Part shown: positions 11,030 to 23,232 of the stretch, piece after piece | Layout of the letters: each line of letters opens with the position of its first letter | How positions within the stretch are numbered: position 1 is the first letter of the stretch | Source of the DNA: Magnolia sinica | Taxonomy: Eukaryota > Streptophyta > Magnoliopsida > Magnoliales > Magnoliaceae | NCBI RefSeq assembly: GCF_029962835.1 | Contig: NC_080588.1 | Span: 49,769,001-49,833,000, forward strand | Direction of reading: 5' to 3' | Length of the DNA: 64,000 bases | The notes under the pieces: generated by a model | Told to the model about the DNA's origin: nothing | The model's input: only the letters and a program-made list of their open reading frames with translations | The model's database searches: none | Made by a program: the position numbers and the translations under genes

Positions 11030-11046
11030 TGGCACTGGTGCCGGGG
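11030..11046 (+). promoter_or_regulatory. Primer-binding site (tRNA-Asp type), element C
   Basis: TGGCACTGGTGCCGGGG lies seven bases past the LTR end. It differs at three positions from the complement of the plant tRNA-Asp 3' end. The 540 bp that follow (11047-11586) are untranslated leader, matching the leaders of A and E near 11450-11585. Confidence 0.7.
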
Positions 11047-11586
11047 ACTGATGGCTACGATTCTCTGAAATTAATTAGTTTTAGAGTTAGTTTAAGATTC
11101 GGATTTTACTAACTTTAGTTTTAGATTTTTTATTTCTATTTGATTTCTAGAACTAACTTGTTTCCTATTTTGTAGGAGCCTAACATAACTTCTAATTTGG
11201 TAATCCCTTTCTAATTTTAGGTTTAGGTTTTCTATTTTAGAAACTATCTAAATCTAGTTTTAGAACTTTCCTAATTTATTTTTTAGGAACTAACTTTCTA
11301 ATTATTTTTTAGAAACTAATTTCTTTTATTTCGTTTTACAGGATCTTAACTTAGGACTTCGAATTCGGTAACTTTTTTCCATCTTTCCTCTTTATTTCTA
11401 GAATTCCTTTCTATTCTTCCTCTTAAGTCTAGGTTTAAAATCTAAATTAAGGGCTGCGAGTGTTTCATGCCCAAGTGGGCTCATGACAACACTCGACATC
11501 TCTTGACTGAAGGAGGATTGGTTGAGGGGTTAACTATCCATCACAGGACTAGACACCACTCGAATTCCCCTGAGTTAATTGAGGTT

Positions 11587-13182
11587 ATGGCTGCAAATTA
11601 ACCTCAAGCACTACCCCAACCTAGGGTGGAGGAAGTCCATGATGAGAATGAGGTGCATCAAGCACCCCCGCCTCGTACTTTATGAGACTATTTACAACCA
11701 GCGGGAGTGAGTATGCCCTCATGCATGATTTTTCCTGAAAATACAAGGTATATGAACATCAAGCCAGGGGTTATCCAACTCCTTCCTAAATTCCATAGGC
11801 TTGAATAAAAAAATCTATACTTACATCTGAAAGAGTTCAATGAGATCATAACCACTTTATACTTTCCTAATGTATCCGAGGATACAGTCAGGCTGAAACT
11901 CTTTCCCTTTTCTTGAAGGAGAAGGCTACGACATGGTTACATTCACTGCGTCCCAGATCCATTAGCACATGGAATGATATGCAGAGGGAATTCGTAAAGA
12001 AATTTTTTCCACATCATAAAACGATTACCCTTAGAAAAGCAATCATGAACTTCACCCAAAAGGAGGATGAAACTTTCTTTCAATGTTGGGAAAGGTTCAA
12101 GGATCTTGTCAGTTCATACCCACAACACGGCTTTAAAATGTGGCACATTACAAATTTTTTCTATGATGGATTGACATCTTCCATGCGCCAAGTGGTCGAG
12201 ACAATGTGTAATGGAGCATTGATGAATAAAGATGTTAATGAGGTATGGGATTACCTCGATAGACTTGCTGAAAATGCACAATCATGGGACCATTATCCAA
12301 AATCGAACACCACATTTATGCTAACTTAATCTAAGGAGAAAGGTGGAATGTATCTCCTGAAAGAAGAGGATGATCTCAATTATAAAGTCACTAATCTCAT
12401 AAGAAAAGTCGAGCCCATGGAAGGAAAGAAGGATAAGGTTAATGAAATTGTTTGCGGCATCTATGATTGTAACAGTCACATAACTAAAAATTGTCCTTCA
12501 ATATCTGCCTTTCGAGGAGTGTTCAATGAATAAGCTAATGCCGTAAATAAATATCAAAGACCTTTCAATGGACCTACCTCTAATACGTACAATCCTCATT
12601 GGAGAAATCATCCAAATTTTAGTTGGATAAATAGACAAACTGCTACCCCTCAAGGTTTCTTTAATCAAACTTCATAACAACAACAAGAGAAACCTCAAGA
12701 GGATTCGATTTGAAAACATTTTAAAAAGCAAGATCATTTCAATGAGGATATGCTATAAGCCTTGTAAAACCTTAACAAAACATTACAAGGACTTAAGGCT
12801 AAAAACACGATTGGAAATAAGGGGAGCCTCCCAACTCAACCTTTTCCCAACCCAAAGTTACAATATGAAGTTGGCAACCCAAGCTCTTCAAATCAGATGG
12901 AGCATGCTAAATCCATCACCACTCTTAGGAGTGGGAAGATTATTGATAAAACCCTTCCGGTTAGGCCTGAAAAAGACTAAAGAATTAGAAGAGGACAACA
13001 ATGATGGATCTAGTGATGCCCCACAAAATTAGACCGGAACTTCTAAAGACGCCAGTTGCTCCATTTCCCCAACGGTTGGTTGCACCAAAAACTCTCTCTA
13101 ACTCTTATGATATTCTAGAGGTGTTGAAACAAGTAAAAGTCAACATTCTTCTACTTGATGTCATAAAACAAATACCTTCATA
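11587..13182 (+). pseudogene. gag of element C
   Basis: Same gag as in A and E. The start ATG at 11587 is followed by a stop at codon 5 (TAA, 11599-11601), so translation from it would fail. Further right, 11913-12329 is open and covers the gag core (PRSISTWNDMQREFVKKFF, FTQKEDETFFQCWERF, LDRLAENAQSWD). The zinc knuckle near 12450-12492 reads CGIYDCNSHITKNC: its second Cys is Tyr. The tail holds SITTLRSGK-like codons in a shifted frame near 12905-12945. Several frameshifts and stops occur. Confidence 0.85.
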
Positions 13183-14220
13183 TGCCAAATTCCTGAAAGA
13201 CCTATGCATGACCAAAAGATGGCAAAGTATTCAAAAGAAGATCTACTTGACTGAGAAAGTGAGTGACAGCCTAAAGCAAGACCTGCCGTAGAAATACAAG
13301 GATCCTGGTAGCCCAACCATATCATGTATGATCGGTAACTACCGCATTGAGCATGCACTTCTTAAGTTAGGAGTGAGCGTCAATCTGATTCCTTACTTGG
13401 TATACAAACAGCTAGGGTTGGGTGAATTGAAAACCACCTTAACCACGTTACAACTCACTGATCGTTCTGTTCGTATACCAAGAGGAATAATTAAGGATGT
13501 GTTAGTTCAGGTTGACAGATTCTACTACCCTGTAGATTTCATCATCTTAGATACTGAACCCGTCAATAATGGAAGCACTCAGATTCCCCATCATCCTTGG
13601 TCCCCCATTCCTTATCACTTTAAATGCAATTATCAATTGCAGGAATGGAGTCATGAGCATGTCTTTTGGGAATATGATATCAGAGTCAAATATCTTTTTC
13701 AATAATGGCAGAAATTCTGAGGATGATAACGATTTCCACAACATTAACATGATTGATTCTTTTATGGAAGATAGAACGCCTCTGGCCTTATCCTTTGACC
13801 CCCTAGAGATGTGCATGGCTCATTCCTATGACTTGGATGATGACATAATTAGGGAGATGTGTGCCTTGCTTGATCCTGCACTGGTAATTGAAGTTAACCA
13901 GTGGAGGCCACAATTTGAAGAATTATCCCAAACCGATGCAGCTCCTCAACCGTCTAACCTCAAGCTGTCAAAGCTTGACCTGAAACCTTTGCCCTCTGAT
14001 GTGAAATCTGTCTATTTAGGTCAAGATGAGACATACTCGGTGGTGATCTTTACCCACCTGGAAAAAGAACAAGAGAGTATGCTCATATCTACTCTCATTG
14101 AGCATAAGGGAGCCCTTGGATGGATGATAGCGGACCTTAAAGGAATCGACCCCTCGATTTGTACGTACCTCATATATCTTGAGGATAATGTAAAGACTTC
14201 ATAACAACCACAACGTAGAC
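13183..14220 (+). pseudogene. Protease and protease-RT spacer, element C
   Basis: An Athila aspartic protease followed by an acidic spacer. The active-site region near 13345-13375 reads ALLKLGVSVNLIP, where the relatives D and E have ALLDLGA. The catalytic Asp is therefore Lys and the following Ala is Val, so the enzyme must be dead. Then come YKQLGLGELKTT, GIIKDVLVQVDRFYYPVDF and, in another frame from 13569, the flap-end region and a 200-residue spacer (FDPLEMCMAHSYDLDDDII, VNQWRPQFEELS, IEHKGALGWMIADLKGIDP). A frameshift separates the two halves near 13570. Confidence 0.85.
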
Positions 14221-15060
14221 TAAATCCAAACATGAAAGAAGTGGTTAAGGCCGAGGTTCTGAGAAACTATTGATGTGGGTATCATATACCCTATATCCGA
14301 TAGTTAATGGGTGAGTCCAACTCAGGTGGTTCCTAAGAAGTCCGGAATCACCATTGTAGCCAATGCTAATAATGAACTCATACCAACTAGAGTTACTACT
14401 AGTTGGAGAATGTGCATTGACTACAGGAAGCTGAATACCATCACGAGAAAGGACCACTTTCCTTTGCCCTTCATTGATCAAATCTTAGAAAGGCTAGCTG
14501 GTCATTCCTATTACTGTTTCCTTAATGGGTATTCGGGCTACAATCAGATTGAAATCACCCCTAAGGACCAGGAAAAGACCACATTTACATGTCCAGACGG
14601 CACCTTTGCCTACAGAAGGATATCATTCGGGTTATGTAATGCCCCTGCCACCTTTCAGCGATGTATGATGAGTATTTTTTCTGACATGGTGGAAAAATAT
14701 CTGGAGGTCTTCATGGACGATTTCTCTGTTTTCAGTTCATCTTTCAGAGAGTGCTTAGAGAGTCTAAAATGTGTGCTGAAAAGATATAAAGAAAAAAATC
14801 TGATACTTAATTGGGAGAAGTGTCATTTCATGGTTCAGAAGGGAATTGTCCTTGGGCATATCATCTCATCCAAGGGAATCGAGGTAAATAAGGCAAAAAT
14901 CGATCTTATCTCTAACCTACCTCCACCCAAGAACATCAGAGATGTGCGATCCTTCTTAGGACATGCAGGGTTTAACAGATGATTCATAAAGGACTTTAGT
15001 CTCCTCTCTCATCCTTTATGTAATCTTCTTCAAAAGGATGCACCATACGAGTGGATTGAG
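14221..15060 (+). pseudogene. Reverse transcriptase of element C
   Basis: Nearly full RT; 14311-14982 is open. It shows SPTQVVPKKSGI, WRMCIDYRKLNT, motif A as FLNGYSGYNQI, ISFGLCNAPATFQRCM, the catalytic EVFMDDFSVF near 14710-14740 and RDVRSFLGHAGF. Motif A has Asn where the catalytic Asp belongs (B has FLDGYSGYNQI), so polymerisation should be lost even though FMDD is kept. A stop at 14980-14982 replaces an Arg codon in FNRRF. Upstream, a stop at about 14308 lies in ISDS*WVSPTQVV. Confidence 0.9.
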
Positions 15061-15720
15061 CAATGCCAGAAAGCTTTCACCAAGCTTAAGGGCATGTTAC
15101 CACTACACCTATCATGCTGCTACCCGACTGGAGCCTTCCTTTTGAGCTTATGTGTGACGCTTCTAATTATGCTCTTAGAGCGGTTCTAGGTCAGAGAAAA
15201 GATAAGAAGCATTACGTCATTCATTATGCGAGTAGGACTCTAAATCCTACCCAAGTGAACTACTCGACTATGAAAAAGGAACTCTTAGCCGTAGTGTTCA
15301 CCTTGGACAAATTTAGGTCCTATCTGATCGGATCCAAGATCATTATCTATACAGATCATGTGGCACTTAAGTATCTTCTTTCTAAGAATGATTCTAAGCC
15401 CTGCCTGATAAGATGGATCCTTCTACTCCAAAAATTTGATTTGGAAATTAAAGATAAAAAGAGAGTAGAGAACGTAGTGGTCGATCACCTTTCTCGCCTT
15501 AATACCTCTGATTCCCTTGAGGCGACCCATATCAATGACATGTTTCCTGATGAACAACAGTACAGAGTCTCCCATTCACCTTCGTTCGCTAATATTGCTA
15601 ATTATCTTGCCACAGGTTCCATACCGACACATTGGACCGCACAAGATAAGAAGAAATTCTTTACCGAGGTGCGCAACTTTTTCTGGGACGATCCATATTT
15701 GTTTAAATATTGCCCAGACT
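15061..15720 (+). pseudogene. RNase H of element C
   Basis: This domain removes RNA from the RNA-DNA hybrid. The long open stretch 15114-15722 covers it: [18 protein letters not shown] (first catalytic Asp kept), [23 protein letters not shown] (Glu kept), [18 protein letters not shown] (Asp kept), [14 protein letters not shown] and VVDHLSRL. It is the best-kept domain of C. A one-base frameshift near 15100-15113 separates it from the RT connection. Confidence 0.85.
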
Positions 15721-16880
15721 AAATCCTAAGGAGATGTGTGCTAGACGATAAGAATTAGAGTGTCATCTCCTTTTGTCACTCACAGGCCTGTAGTGGTCAC
15801 TTTTCTGCTAAAAAGACCACGACCAAGATTCTGTAGTGTAGCTTTTACTGGCTCATTATGTTCAGGGACACTCATGAGTTTTATAAAGCTTGTGAGCAGT
15901 GTCAAAAATTGGGAGCATTGTCCCATCGAAATATGATACCCTTGAATCTCATTCTTATTATAGAGGCATTTACTTGCTGGGGCATCAATTTCATGGGACC
16001 ATTCCCCAAATCCTTTGGAAATCTATATATTTTTCTCACCGTAGACTATGTCACTAAATGGGTTGAAGCGATTCCGTGTCGGAATAATGACCATCGCACG
16101 GTCATTAAATTCCTTAAAGAGAACATCCTTTCTTGATTCGGAATGCCTTAAGCCATCATTAGTGATGGGGGCTCACACTTTTGTAATAGGCCATTTGAGA
16201 GTTTAATGAAGAAATACGGTATCTCTCATAAAGTGAGCACCTCATACCACCCACAAACAAGTGGGCAAGCTGAGATTTTCAATGGGGAGATCAAACACAT
16301 TTTTAAAGAAAATGGTTAACCCTGACCGTAAGGATTGGTCAATCCGATTGACTGATGCCTTGTGGGCTTACCGTACTACTTTTAAAACTCATATTGGAAT
16401 ATCTCCCTTTAGACTTGTCATGGGAAGGCTTGCCACTTACCTGTGGAGTTGGAACATACAGCCTACTGGGTGATTAAAAATCTAAATTTCAATCTGGACA
16501 ACGCTAGCTCACTACGCTGACTTCAATTGAATAAACTTGAAGAAATCCAGAATGATGCATACGAGAACTCGAGAATTTACAAGGACAGGATGAAGGTGTT
16601 TCATTATCAACATATTCTGCGAAAATCATTCACGCCAGGTCAGAAAGTCCTTTTGTATAGCTCTCGACTACATCTCTTTCTGGGTAAGCTTCGATCTCGT
16701 TGGACCGACCCTTACATTGTTGTCGCTACTTATCCTCATGGGGCTGTCGAGATAAGAGATCCCGACAATGGCAAGGAGTTTAAAGTAAATGAACATCGAT
16801 TAAAACCATTTATCGAGAAATTTGATTCAGAGGCCATGGCCATGTCCATGCCTCTAACTGATCCTGTTTATCAGGATTAA
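15721..16880 (+). pseudogene. Integrase of element C
   Basis: Integrase in three frames: the zinc-binding part (ACEQCQKLGALSHRN, near 15888), the core, and the C-terminal region. The core reads WGINFMGPFPKSF, so the first catalytic Asp is Asn (B and E keep GIDF); the second Asp survives in ISDGGSHF near 16155 and the Glu region reads GQAEIFNGE near 16263. Stops occur at about 15721, 15756, 15834 and 16134, with a frameshift near 16290. The end ([20 protein letters not shown]) stops at TAA 16878-16880. No chromodomain is seen, as expected for Athila. Confidence 0.85.
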
Positions 16881-18174
16881 TCTCCTAGTCTGATGGAGGT
16901 ATAGGTAGGTTTATCGCTTTCATAGGACTATGATAGTTTGCTTTATGCTGTTCTAGGATAGACGGTTTTATGTCGTTAGCTTAGTTTACTTGATACGTTG
17001 TCATTAGGTTAGTTTGCTTTTATTGGTTTCTCTCTTGTGCTAATCCGCTCTTACGCTGATATATTTGGAAAGCCTCTTGATTCTTTCATCCAGGTACTAT
17101 CTTTGCATCACTCCTCTTTTACTTTCGTTGTCCCATGTGCATTACATGCTTATTTCTTTTACATTGAGGACAATGTAGCTTTCAGGTTAGGAGTGGGCGA
17201 TTAGGTGACCTAATCAGTGTTTTCTCGGTTTTGAGCAAAAATTATGAATTGTAAAAAAATTGTGAAAATTGTGAAATTTTTTTTAAAAATTTTAAAAAAC
17301 TTTTCTAGAAATTCTTGTGAATTCGAAGTGATTTTAACAGCTATCATTGATTTAGAATTATAAGATACGGAGTGTTAGGGATTTACATTTCTTAAACTTA
17401 GTTATTTGATAGATTTCACAGTTGAGTTCGAATTATTAATCCATGATTAGAAGTTTTAAACATTGATTGAGTCATAATTTCACATCTCACATCTCGCTTA
17501 CACATTGAGGTTTCAGTTCAATATTGGAGGATTAACCTGGTAATCATTAAGCATGAAAGGAACCAGCCTAGACAATTTGCCCATCATGATCAATAGAAAA
17601 AGAAAAAGAAGAATTGAAGAAAAAGAAAATACCCAGGGTTGGGCGAATGGTCTTACCATAGGTTTGCTCCTTATAGGTGAAGGTTCAATTCCCCACAGTT
17701 GACATTCAGAAACTATTGGACGAATGGTCTTCACCATAAGTTTGCTCCCTATAGGTGAGGATTTGATTCCTTTCATTGGCAGTACTTTTAATGGAAAAAT
17801 CAAAAGTTGGTATGTTGATCTATGAGGTAGGTCTTGGTTTCAGTTTTGGCTGTCATGAATTCTCTTATTAGTTACTAATGATATCATGAAATAGAGAAGT
17901 GAACCGAAATGATAAGCCGGGATTACACTATAAACTCATGGATCTTAATGTTTAAAATTTTTACTAATTAATAGATTAATACTTTGATCCTGATTATGAA
18001 GTCTACTGTGCACTTGAGTATAAGTGAATGTAATGCCCAACATTCATGAATCTTAGATTTCTAGTATCTGGATTGTTTTCAAAAATCACTCGAGTTCTTA
18101 GAAATCATCCTGTAATTCTCAATTTATTTTTCACATACTTTGCTTGGGACTAGAAAAATGCTAGTTAGGAGTTG
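16881..18174 (+). other. 3' noncoding region of element C
   Basis: About 1.3 kb between pol and the 3' LTR, similar to A and F only in parts (for example ACATTGAGGACAATGTAG near 17161). No env-like ORF is recognisable. It contains a 76-bp tandem duplication at 17639-17770 and a purine-rich stretch near 17595-17630. TTAGGAGT before the LTR is the probable polypurine-tract position. Confidence 0.65.
17639..17770 (+). repeat. 76-bp tandem duplication with a tRNA B-box-like word
   Basis: Two units share GGCGAATGGTCTTACCATAG-type and TTTGCTCC-TATAGGTGA blocks (CGAATGGTCT at 17644 and 17720). The first unit contains GGTTCAATTCC (17682-17692), which fits the Pol III B-box pattern GWTCRANNC; in the second it has decayed to GATTTGATTCC. 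No convincing A-box or cloverleaf is seen. Confidence 0.5.
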
Positions 18175-19570
18175 TGTTGAGGGTCAAATATTACATATCA
18201 GACCCATTTATTGCCTGGATTTATGAACATGGTACTGTTTAACGGCCCGATTTAATCGTGTTTGTAATGCAAGGTTGTTTAGGATCTTGGACTGAAAAAA
18301 AATGCTAAAAGCATGGATTTAAAGCTCTGATGTCACCAAGATAAGGGACAGACCCCATGGGACCACGATCGATGAAGTTACATGCCAGAGATTCGAGAAA
18401 ATCGAGAAATTAAAGCTCAAGTGACCTAAAATTCAACCAGAGCGCAAGATCACAGGGTTTTCACCATCTGTTCGACTCGAAACTTCATACATGACTTGAG
18501 GACCATAAATGAACCGTATACATCAAATTTTAGCCATTGGATCCTTGTGCAAGTGGCCTAACAGACAGATCAGCCTACATATCAGTGATTTGGGGCCCAC
18601 CTGGTCTCCGGATATGCTTCAATTTTGGTCTTAACCCCTTAATTTACATGAGGAAAGGAATGGACGGAGAAGATTCTTCATATACATCAAGGTGGGACCC
18701 ATCTTAAATGGTGTGCACATGCACAGCGCCATGCACCGAACAAAGCAAAGTCGGTCAGCATTGCGATGACCGACGATTTCTCTCAAAAAAAAACCAAAGA
18801 CGCAACAGCGTCTTCACTGCCGACACGGGGTCTTGATTGTGGGCCCCACTCTTCGTTCTTTTAAAAGATCGGAGCTGTCCATTGCATCCAAAATGGGGGT
18901 TAACCCATGCCTAGATGACCTTTTGGCATCATGCAAGTTGCTTCACGTTCCCAACTGTTAAACGCAAGATGGACGGCGAAGTAGATAATCTCATGGGCCA
19001 CACCGATTTCACTCCAAAAACACTCTTTCCTGAATGGTTTTTAGTTCTGAATCTAATGATCAGTGTGGATCTTCCACCTAATAGCAATCAAAGGGCCATC
19101 ACACTTCATAGAGTCGACGTGCGTCGACTCTGTTTCACAACAGAGGTCGCGGTTGATCTCTGTGGGCCACCATCATGGTCCATATGATGAATCCGGACCA
19201 TCCATAAGGCTTTAAAAGACCGTATAAACATGGCCTAGGTGACTGAATCTTAGAAGACAGTGGAGATCAGTCTCCATTCGTCCAAATAAAGGACTGATGG
19301 TGCAACAAAAAAGATGGGTGGGACACACCAAATTCGGTCTAAAAATTATCCAGTTTTACTGAATTTTCAAGGGCGATCCAATGAATGGATTGAATTTTTT
19401 AGCAATTCCCGATAATGGGCCCCACTTTCAGCATAGCGCAAGACCGTTACACAGGGAGTGCGTCAGCTCTCATCCACTGACTCTCGGCTACCTACAAGAA
19501 AGAAAGCGAGAGAACGTGAATCATCATTCAATTGATGAAGATTTAATTCCAGGGCTGTGGAGTTGGACAT

Positions 19571-19601
<31 letters not shown>

Positions 19602-20397
19602 AGAGGGTTTTCTTTTTCTTAGTTTTATTTACTTTTTTCTTTATGATTACTTTTGAGGATAGCCTAATCATGTTCCGCTAAACCTCTTAGCTAGGGCTAA
19701 GACGTGAAGCTTGTAGCGTGATGGGAGAATTTATGCTTGTGCCTTTTGTTTAGACTGAATGGATCTTGATTTAATTTTATTAAGGGAATGTTTTCAGTTT
19801 TTAATGATCTATTATGACTAAAATTACAATAGGTCTGCGATAGCTTTGAGCATGTTCCTTTCCTTACTTGATTATGATGTCAAGAAGCCCTATTGTTTAC
19901 CATCATCTCCTGGGCATGGTCGGATGACAGTACCCTTCCTAACCTTCATATATCTTATGATTGGTTGTTAATTAGTTTAATTTTGTTGTTTGCTTTATCT
20001 CTTGGGCATGGTATAGTGATGGAATCCATTCTAATTCTTATACCTTTCATCTCTTGAAAACTATATCAAAGAAAGTTCAGTTCAATTTCCCTAGTTACAC
20101 CCTTCAACTGGATGAAGATGGGCCCCTAAGTCCAGTTGAGTTCTTGAAACGAGCATAAGATCTCCTTGATCTCTACAAGTGGATCCTCTGAATCCCTAGT
20201 TACCTATCTCTGAATTCTCTAAATTTTAGATAACTACTTCATCATTATTCCCTCAATTACATTCGATTTAGATTTCATCTTAATCTAGTTCTAGTTCTAC
20301 TTAGTTTCAAATTACGTATAGGTCAGTCCCTGTGGATTCGACCTCGGTCTTACCGAGATTATTACTACATCACAACCCTATACTTGGGGTTTGAACA
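18175..20397 (+). repeat. 3' LTR of element C (2223 bp)
   Basis: It starts TGTTGAGGGTCAAATATTAC and ends TGGGGTTTGAACA. It is collinear with 8772-11023. It has a longer GA microsatellite (19571-19597) and lacks about 60 bp present in the 5' copy near 10060-10130. The hairpin at 19110-19131 pairs perfectly but with different bases from the 5' copy. Confidence 0.9.
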
Positions 20398-20402
20398 ACG
20401 AG
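20398..20402. other. Right target-site duplication of element C (ACGAG)
   Basis: ACGAG follows the C 3' LTR and restores the host reading at once (GAGTGGACTGAGCAATGCC encodes EWTEQC, the normal continuation of A pol). Confidence 0.85.
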
Positions 20403-21060
20403 TGGACTGAGCAATGCCAAGAAGCTTTTACTAAGCTTAAGTGCATGTTAATCACTACACCTATCATACAGCCACCTGACTGGAGTCTTCCATTTGAACT
20501 CATGTGCGACGTGTCTGACTATGCTCTTAGGGCAGTTCTAGGCCAGAGAAAAGAAAAGAAGCCTTACGTTATTCATTATGCAAGTAGAAATATAAATCCT
20601 ACCCAAGTGAACTACTCTACCACGTAAAAGGAACTCTTAGTCATAGCGTTCGCTTTGGACAAATTTAGAACCTACTTGCTTGGATCCAAGATCGTCATTT
20701 ATACAGATCTTGTGGCGCTCAAGTATCTTCTTTCTAAGAATGATGTTAAGTCCTACCTGATAAGATGGATCCTCCTACTCTAAGAATTTGATTTGGAAAA
20801 AAAAAGATAAAAAGAGAGTAGAGAACGTAGTGGCTGACCATCTTTCCTGCCTTGATCTCTCTGATTCCCTGGAGATGACACATATAAATGACATGTTCTC
20901 TAACGAACAATTGTTCAAAGTCTCCCATTCACCTTGGTTTGCTAATATTGCTAATTATCTTGCTACAAGTTTCACGTCGACACTTTGGACTGCGCATGAT
21001 AAGAAAAAAATTCTTCACCGAGGTTCATAAGTTCTTTTGGAATGATTCGTATTTGTTTAA
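20398..21060 (+). pseudogene. RNase H of element A (after the C insertion)
   Basis: It continues A pol from the DAPY/EW codons. 20391-20627 reads [37 protein letters not shown] (catalytic Asp kept) and [16 protein letters not shown]; then a stop replaces a Glu codon at 20626-20628. Further text gives FALDKFRTYLLGSKIVIYTD, SKNDVKSYLIRW, a stop near 20781, and after a frameshift caused by extra A residues near 20800, VENVVADHLSCLDLSDSL. The domain is recognisable throughout but cannot be translated as one piece. Confidence 0.85.
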
Positions 21061-22166
21061 ATATTGCCCAAACCAAATCTTAAGGAGATGTGTGCCAAAA
21101 AATGAACACCAAAGTGTCATCTCCTTCTGTCACTCCCAGGCTTGTGGTGGTCACTTTTTTGCTAAAAAGACCACGACCAAGATTCTACAGTGAGGCTTTT
21201 ACTATCCCACTATGTTCAGGGATACTCATGAGTTTTACAAAGCTTGTGAACGTTGTTAGAAATTGGGAGCATTGTCTCGTCGAAATATGATGCCCTTAAA
21301 CCCCATTCTGATTCTTGAAGCATTTTATTACTAGGGCATCGATTTTATGGGACCATTCCCCCAATCCTTTGGGAATTTATACATTCTGCTAGCAGTAGAC
21401 TTGTCACTAAGTGGGTCGAAGCAATTCCATGCCGGAACAATAACCATCAAATGGTCATTAAATTCTAAAAGGAGAACATCTTTTCCCGGTTCGGAATGCC
21501 TCAAGCCATCATTAGTGATGGGGGCTTACATTTCTGTAATAGGCCATTCATGAACTTAATGAAGAAATATGACATCTCTCACAAGGTGAGCACTCAATAT
21601 CACCCACAAACAAGTGGACAAGCTGAGATTTTCAATAGGAAAATTAAACACATCTTGAAAAAGATGGTTAACCCTGACTGTAAGGATCGGTCAATCCGAT
21701 TGATCGATGGCTTATGGGCTTACCGTACCGCATTTAAGACTCCTATTGGAATGTCTCCCTTTAGACTTGTCTATGGGAAGGCTTACCACTTGCCTGTGGA
21801 CTTAGAACATAGAGCCTACTGGGTGATCAAAAAATTAAATTTTAATCTGGACAACGTTGGCTCGCTATGCAAACTTCATTGGAATGAACTCGAAGAAATC
21901 TGGAATGATGTATACGAGAACTCAAGAATTTACAAGGACAGGATGAAGGTATTTCATGACCAACACATCCTTCGAAAATCATTCACATCAGGTCAGAAGG
22001 TCCTTTCACTGTCACTAATGTCTATCCTCATGGGTCCATCAAGATTCAGAATCCAACCAATGGCAATGATTTTAAAGTGAATAGACATCAGTTGAAGCCA
22101 CTTGTTGAGAAATTTGATTTAGAGGACATATTCATACCTCTGAATGATCTTATTTATCAAGATTGA
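21061..22166 (+). pseudogene. Integrase of element A
   Basis: Zinc-binding region near 21070-21290 ([18 protein letters not shown], then CHSQACGGHF; ACERC has a stop in place of Gln near 21257). The core reads GIDFMGPFPQSFGNLYI (first Asp, near 21339-21390), then a frameshift in VDYVTKW, and [12 protein letters not shown] (second Asp, near 21500). 21496-22080 is open and covers [14 protein letters not shown] (Glu), [20 protein letters not shown] and the C-terminal region. About 70 bp are deleted near 22005 (after GQKVL), shifting the frame. The end of pol is TGA at 22164-22166. Confidence 0.85.
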
Positions 22167-23232
22167 TCTCCTAGTCTGAAGGAGGTATAGTTAGGTTTAT
22201 TGCTTTCTGTCGTTCTAGGATAATTTGTTTTATGCCGTTCTAAGATACTTTGCTTACGCTGTTTTAGGATAGTTTGTTTTTGGTTGATTAACTCTTGTGC
22301 TAACTTACCTTCACACTAAAAAAGCCTCAAAATCTCTTTATTAGGTACTATCTTTCCAACACTTCTCTTTTACAAATCATGCTTATTTCTTTTACATTGA
22401 AGACAATGCAGATTTTAGGTTGGGGATGAGAGATTAGGTAGCCTAATCAGTGTTTTCTCAGTTTTGAGCAAAATTTGTAAAAATTTTGAAAAATTTGTGT
22501 ATTGAAGATTGTTTTGAGTATGACAATAAGATAGAAATCAAATTTTGAATTATTAAAGTTGGAGCAACTAAGTAACCTATCACTTATGGTTCTTACATTC
22601 AATTGATTAAGAGTAAGTTCGAATAATATGTTATTCAAAATGTTTTCTATGAATAGTACTAGATTTTCTAAGTGTTAATATGAACTGAATCGAGTCTAAA
22701 GAATTTTATCCACCTCAAAAAAAGAAAAAGATCCGATTAAAAAATAGGAGATCGACAAAAAGGGAAATGTGCTGTGAAAAGATTGAAAAAGTGTGAAAAA
22801 GAATGAAAAATGTCTTCAAAAAGGATGTAATGTCTGAAGAAGAGGAATAAATACAAATGACCATCGATATAAAATCAAAAATTGAAAAAAGAAGGAAAAG
22901 GGGATAAGTTCGGAATTAGTACTTGGGTTTTCAAGCAATCTTGAAGTGATGACCATGGCTAACATTATGAAAAGATAATATTTTCACTGAGCATTTGAAA
23001 AACTTGATATGCGAACTATGCTCTGACCTAATGGATAAAGGACTTACTTGATTGATTGCTTTTGTGATTCAACTCTAGGTTTTCAAAATCTCAATTTCTC
23101 ATCTTGAGTCTACTCATTCGTACTTGATTACACAAAAGATAGTTTTCTGAAAAAAAGGGTTCAAACATTGCGCATTAAAGTTCATTTTTTGCATACTTTG
23201 CTCGAGACTAGCAAAATGCTAGTTGGGGATTG
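22167..23232 (+). other. 3' noncoding region of element A
   Basis: AT-rich sequence matching 116-1272 of F along its length, ending with GTTGGGGATTG before the LTR (polypurine-tract position). No gene is seen. Confidence 0.65.

Larger units (their letters stand above)
8772..20397 (+). mobile_element. Athila-like retrotransposon C, full length, nested in A
   Basis: An 11.6-kb element with both LTRs (8772-11023 and 18175-20397), a primer site, gag, protease, RT, RNase H and integrase in order, and a 5-bp target duplication. Its internal proteins are close to A, B and E, but its LTR is longer (about 2.25 kb) and its middle differs, so it is a distinct subfamily. In one stretch (9770-9902 against 19174-19306) I counted about 14 differences in 133 bp, mostly transitions, which points to an old insertion. 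The coding regions are broken many times. Confidence 0.9.

Noticed and set aside
17639-17700. A tRNA gene
   Set aside because: There is a B-box-like word but no acceptor stem, anticodon arm or A-box.
16881-18174. An Athila env-like gene between pol and the 3' LTR
   Set aside because: No open frame, signal peptide or membrane segment is visible; the only ORF (17513-17803, minus) covers a tandem repeat.
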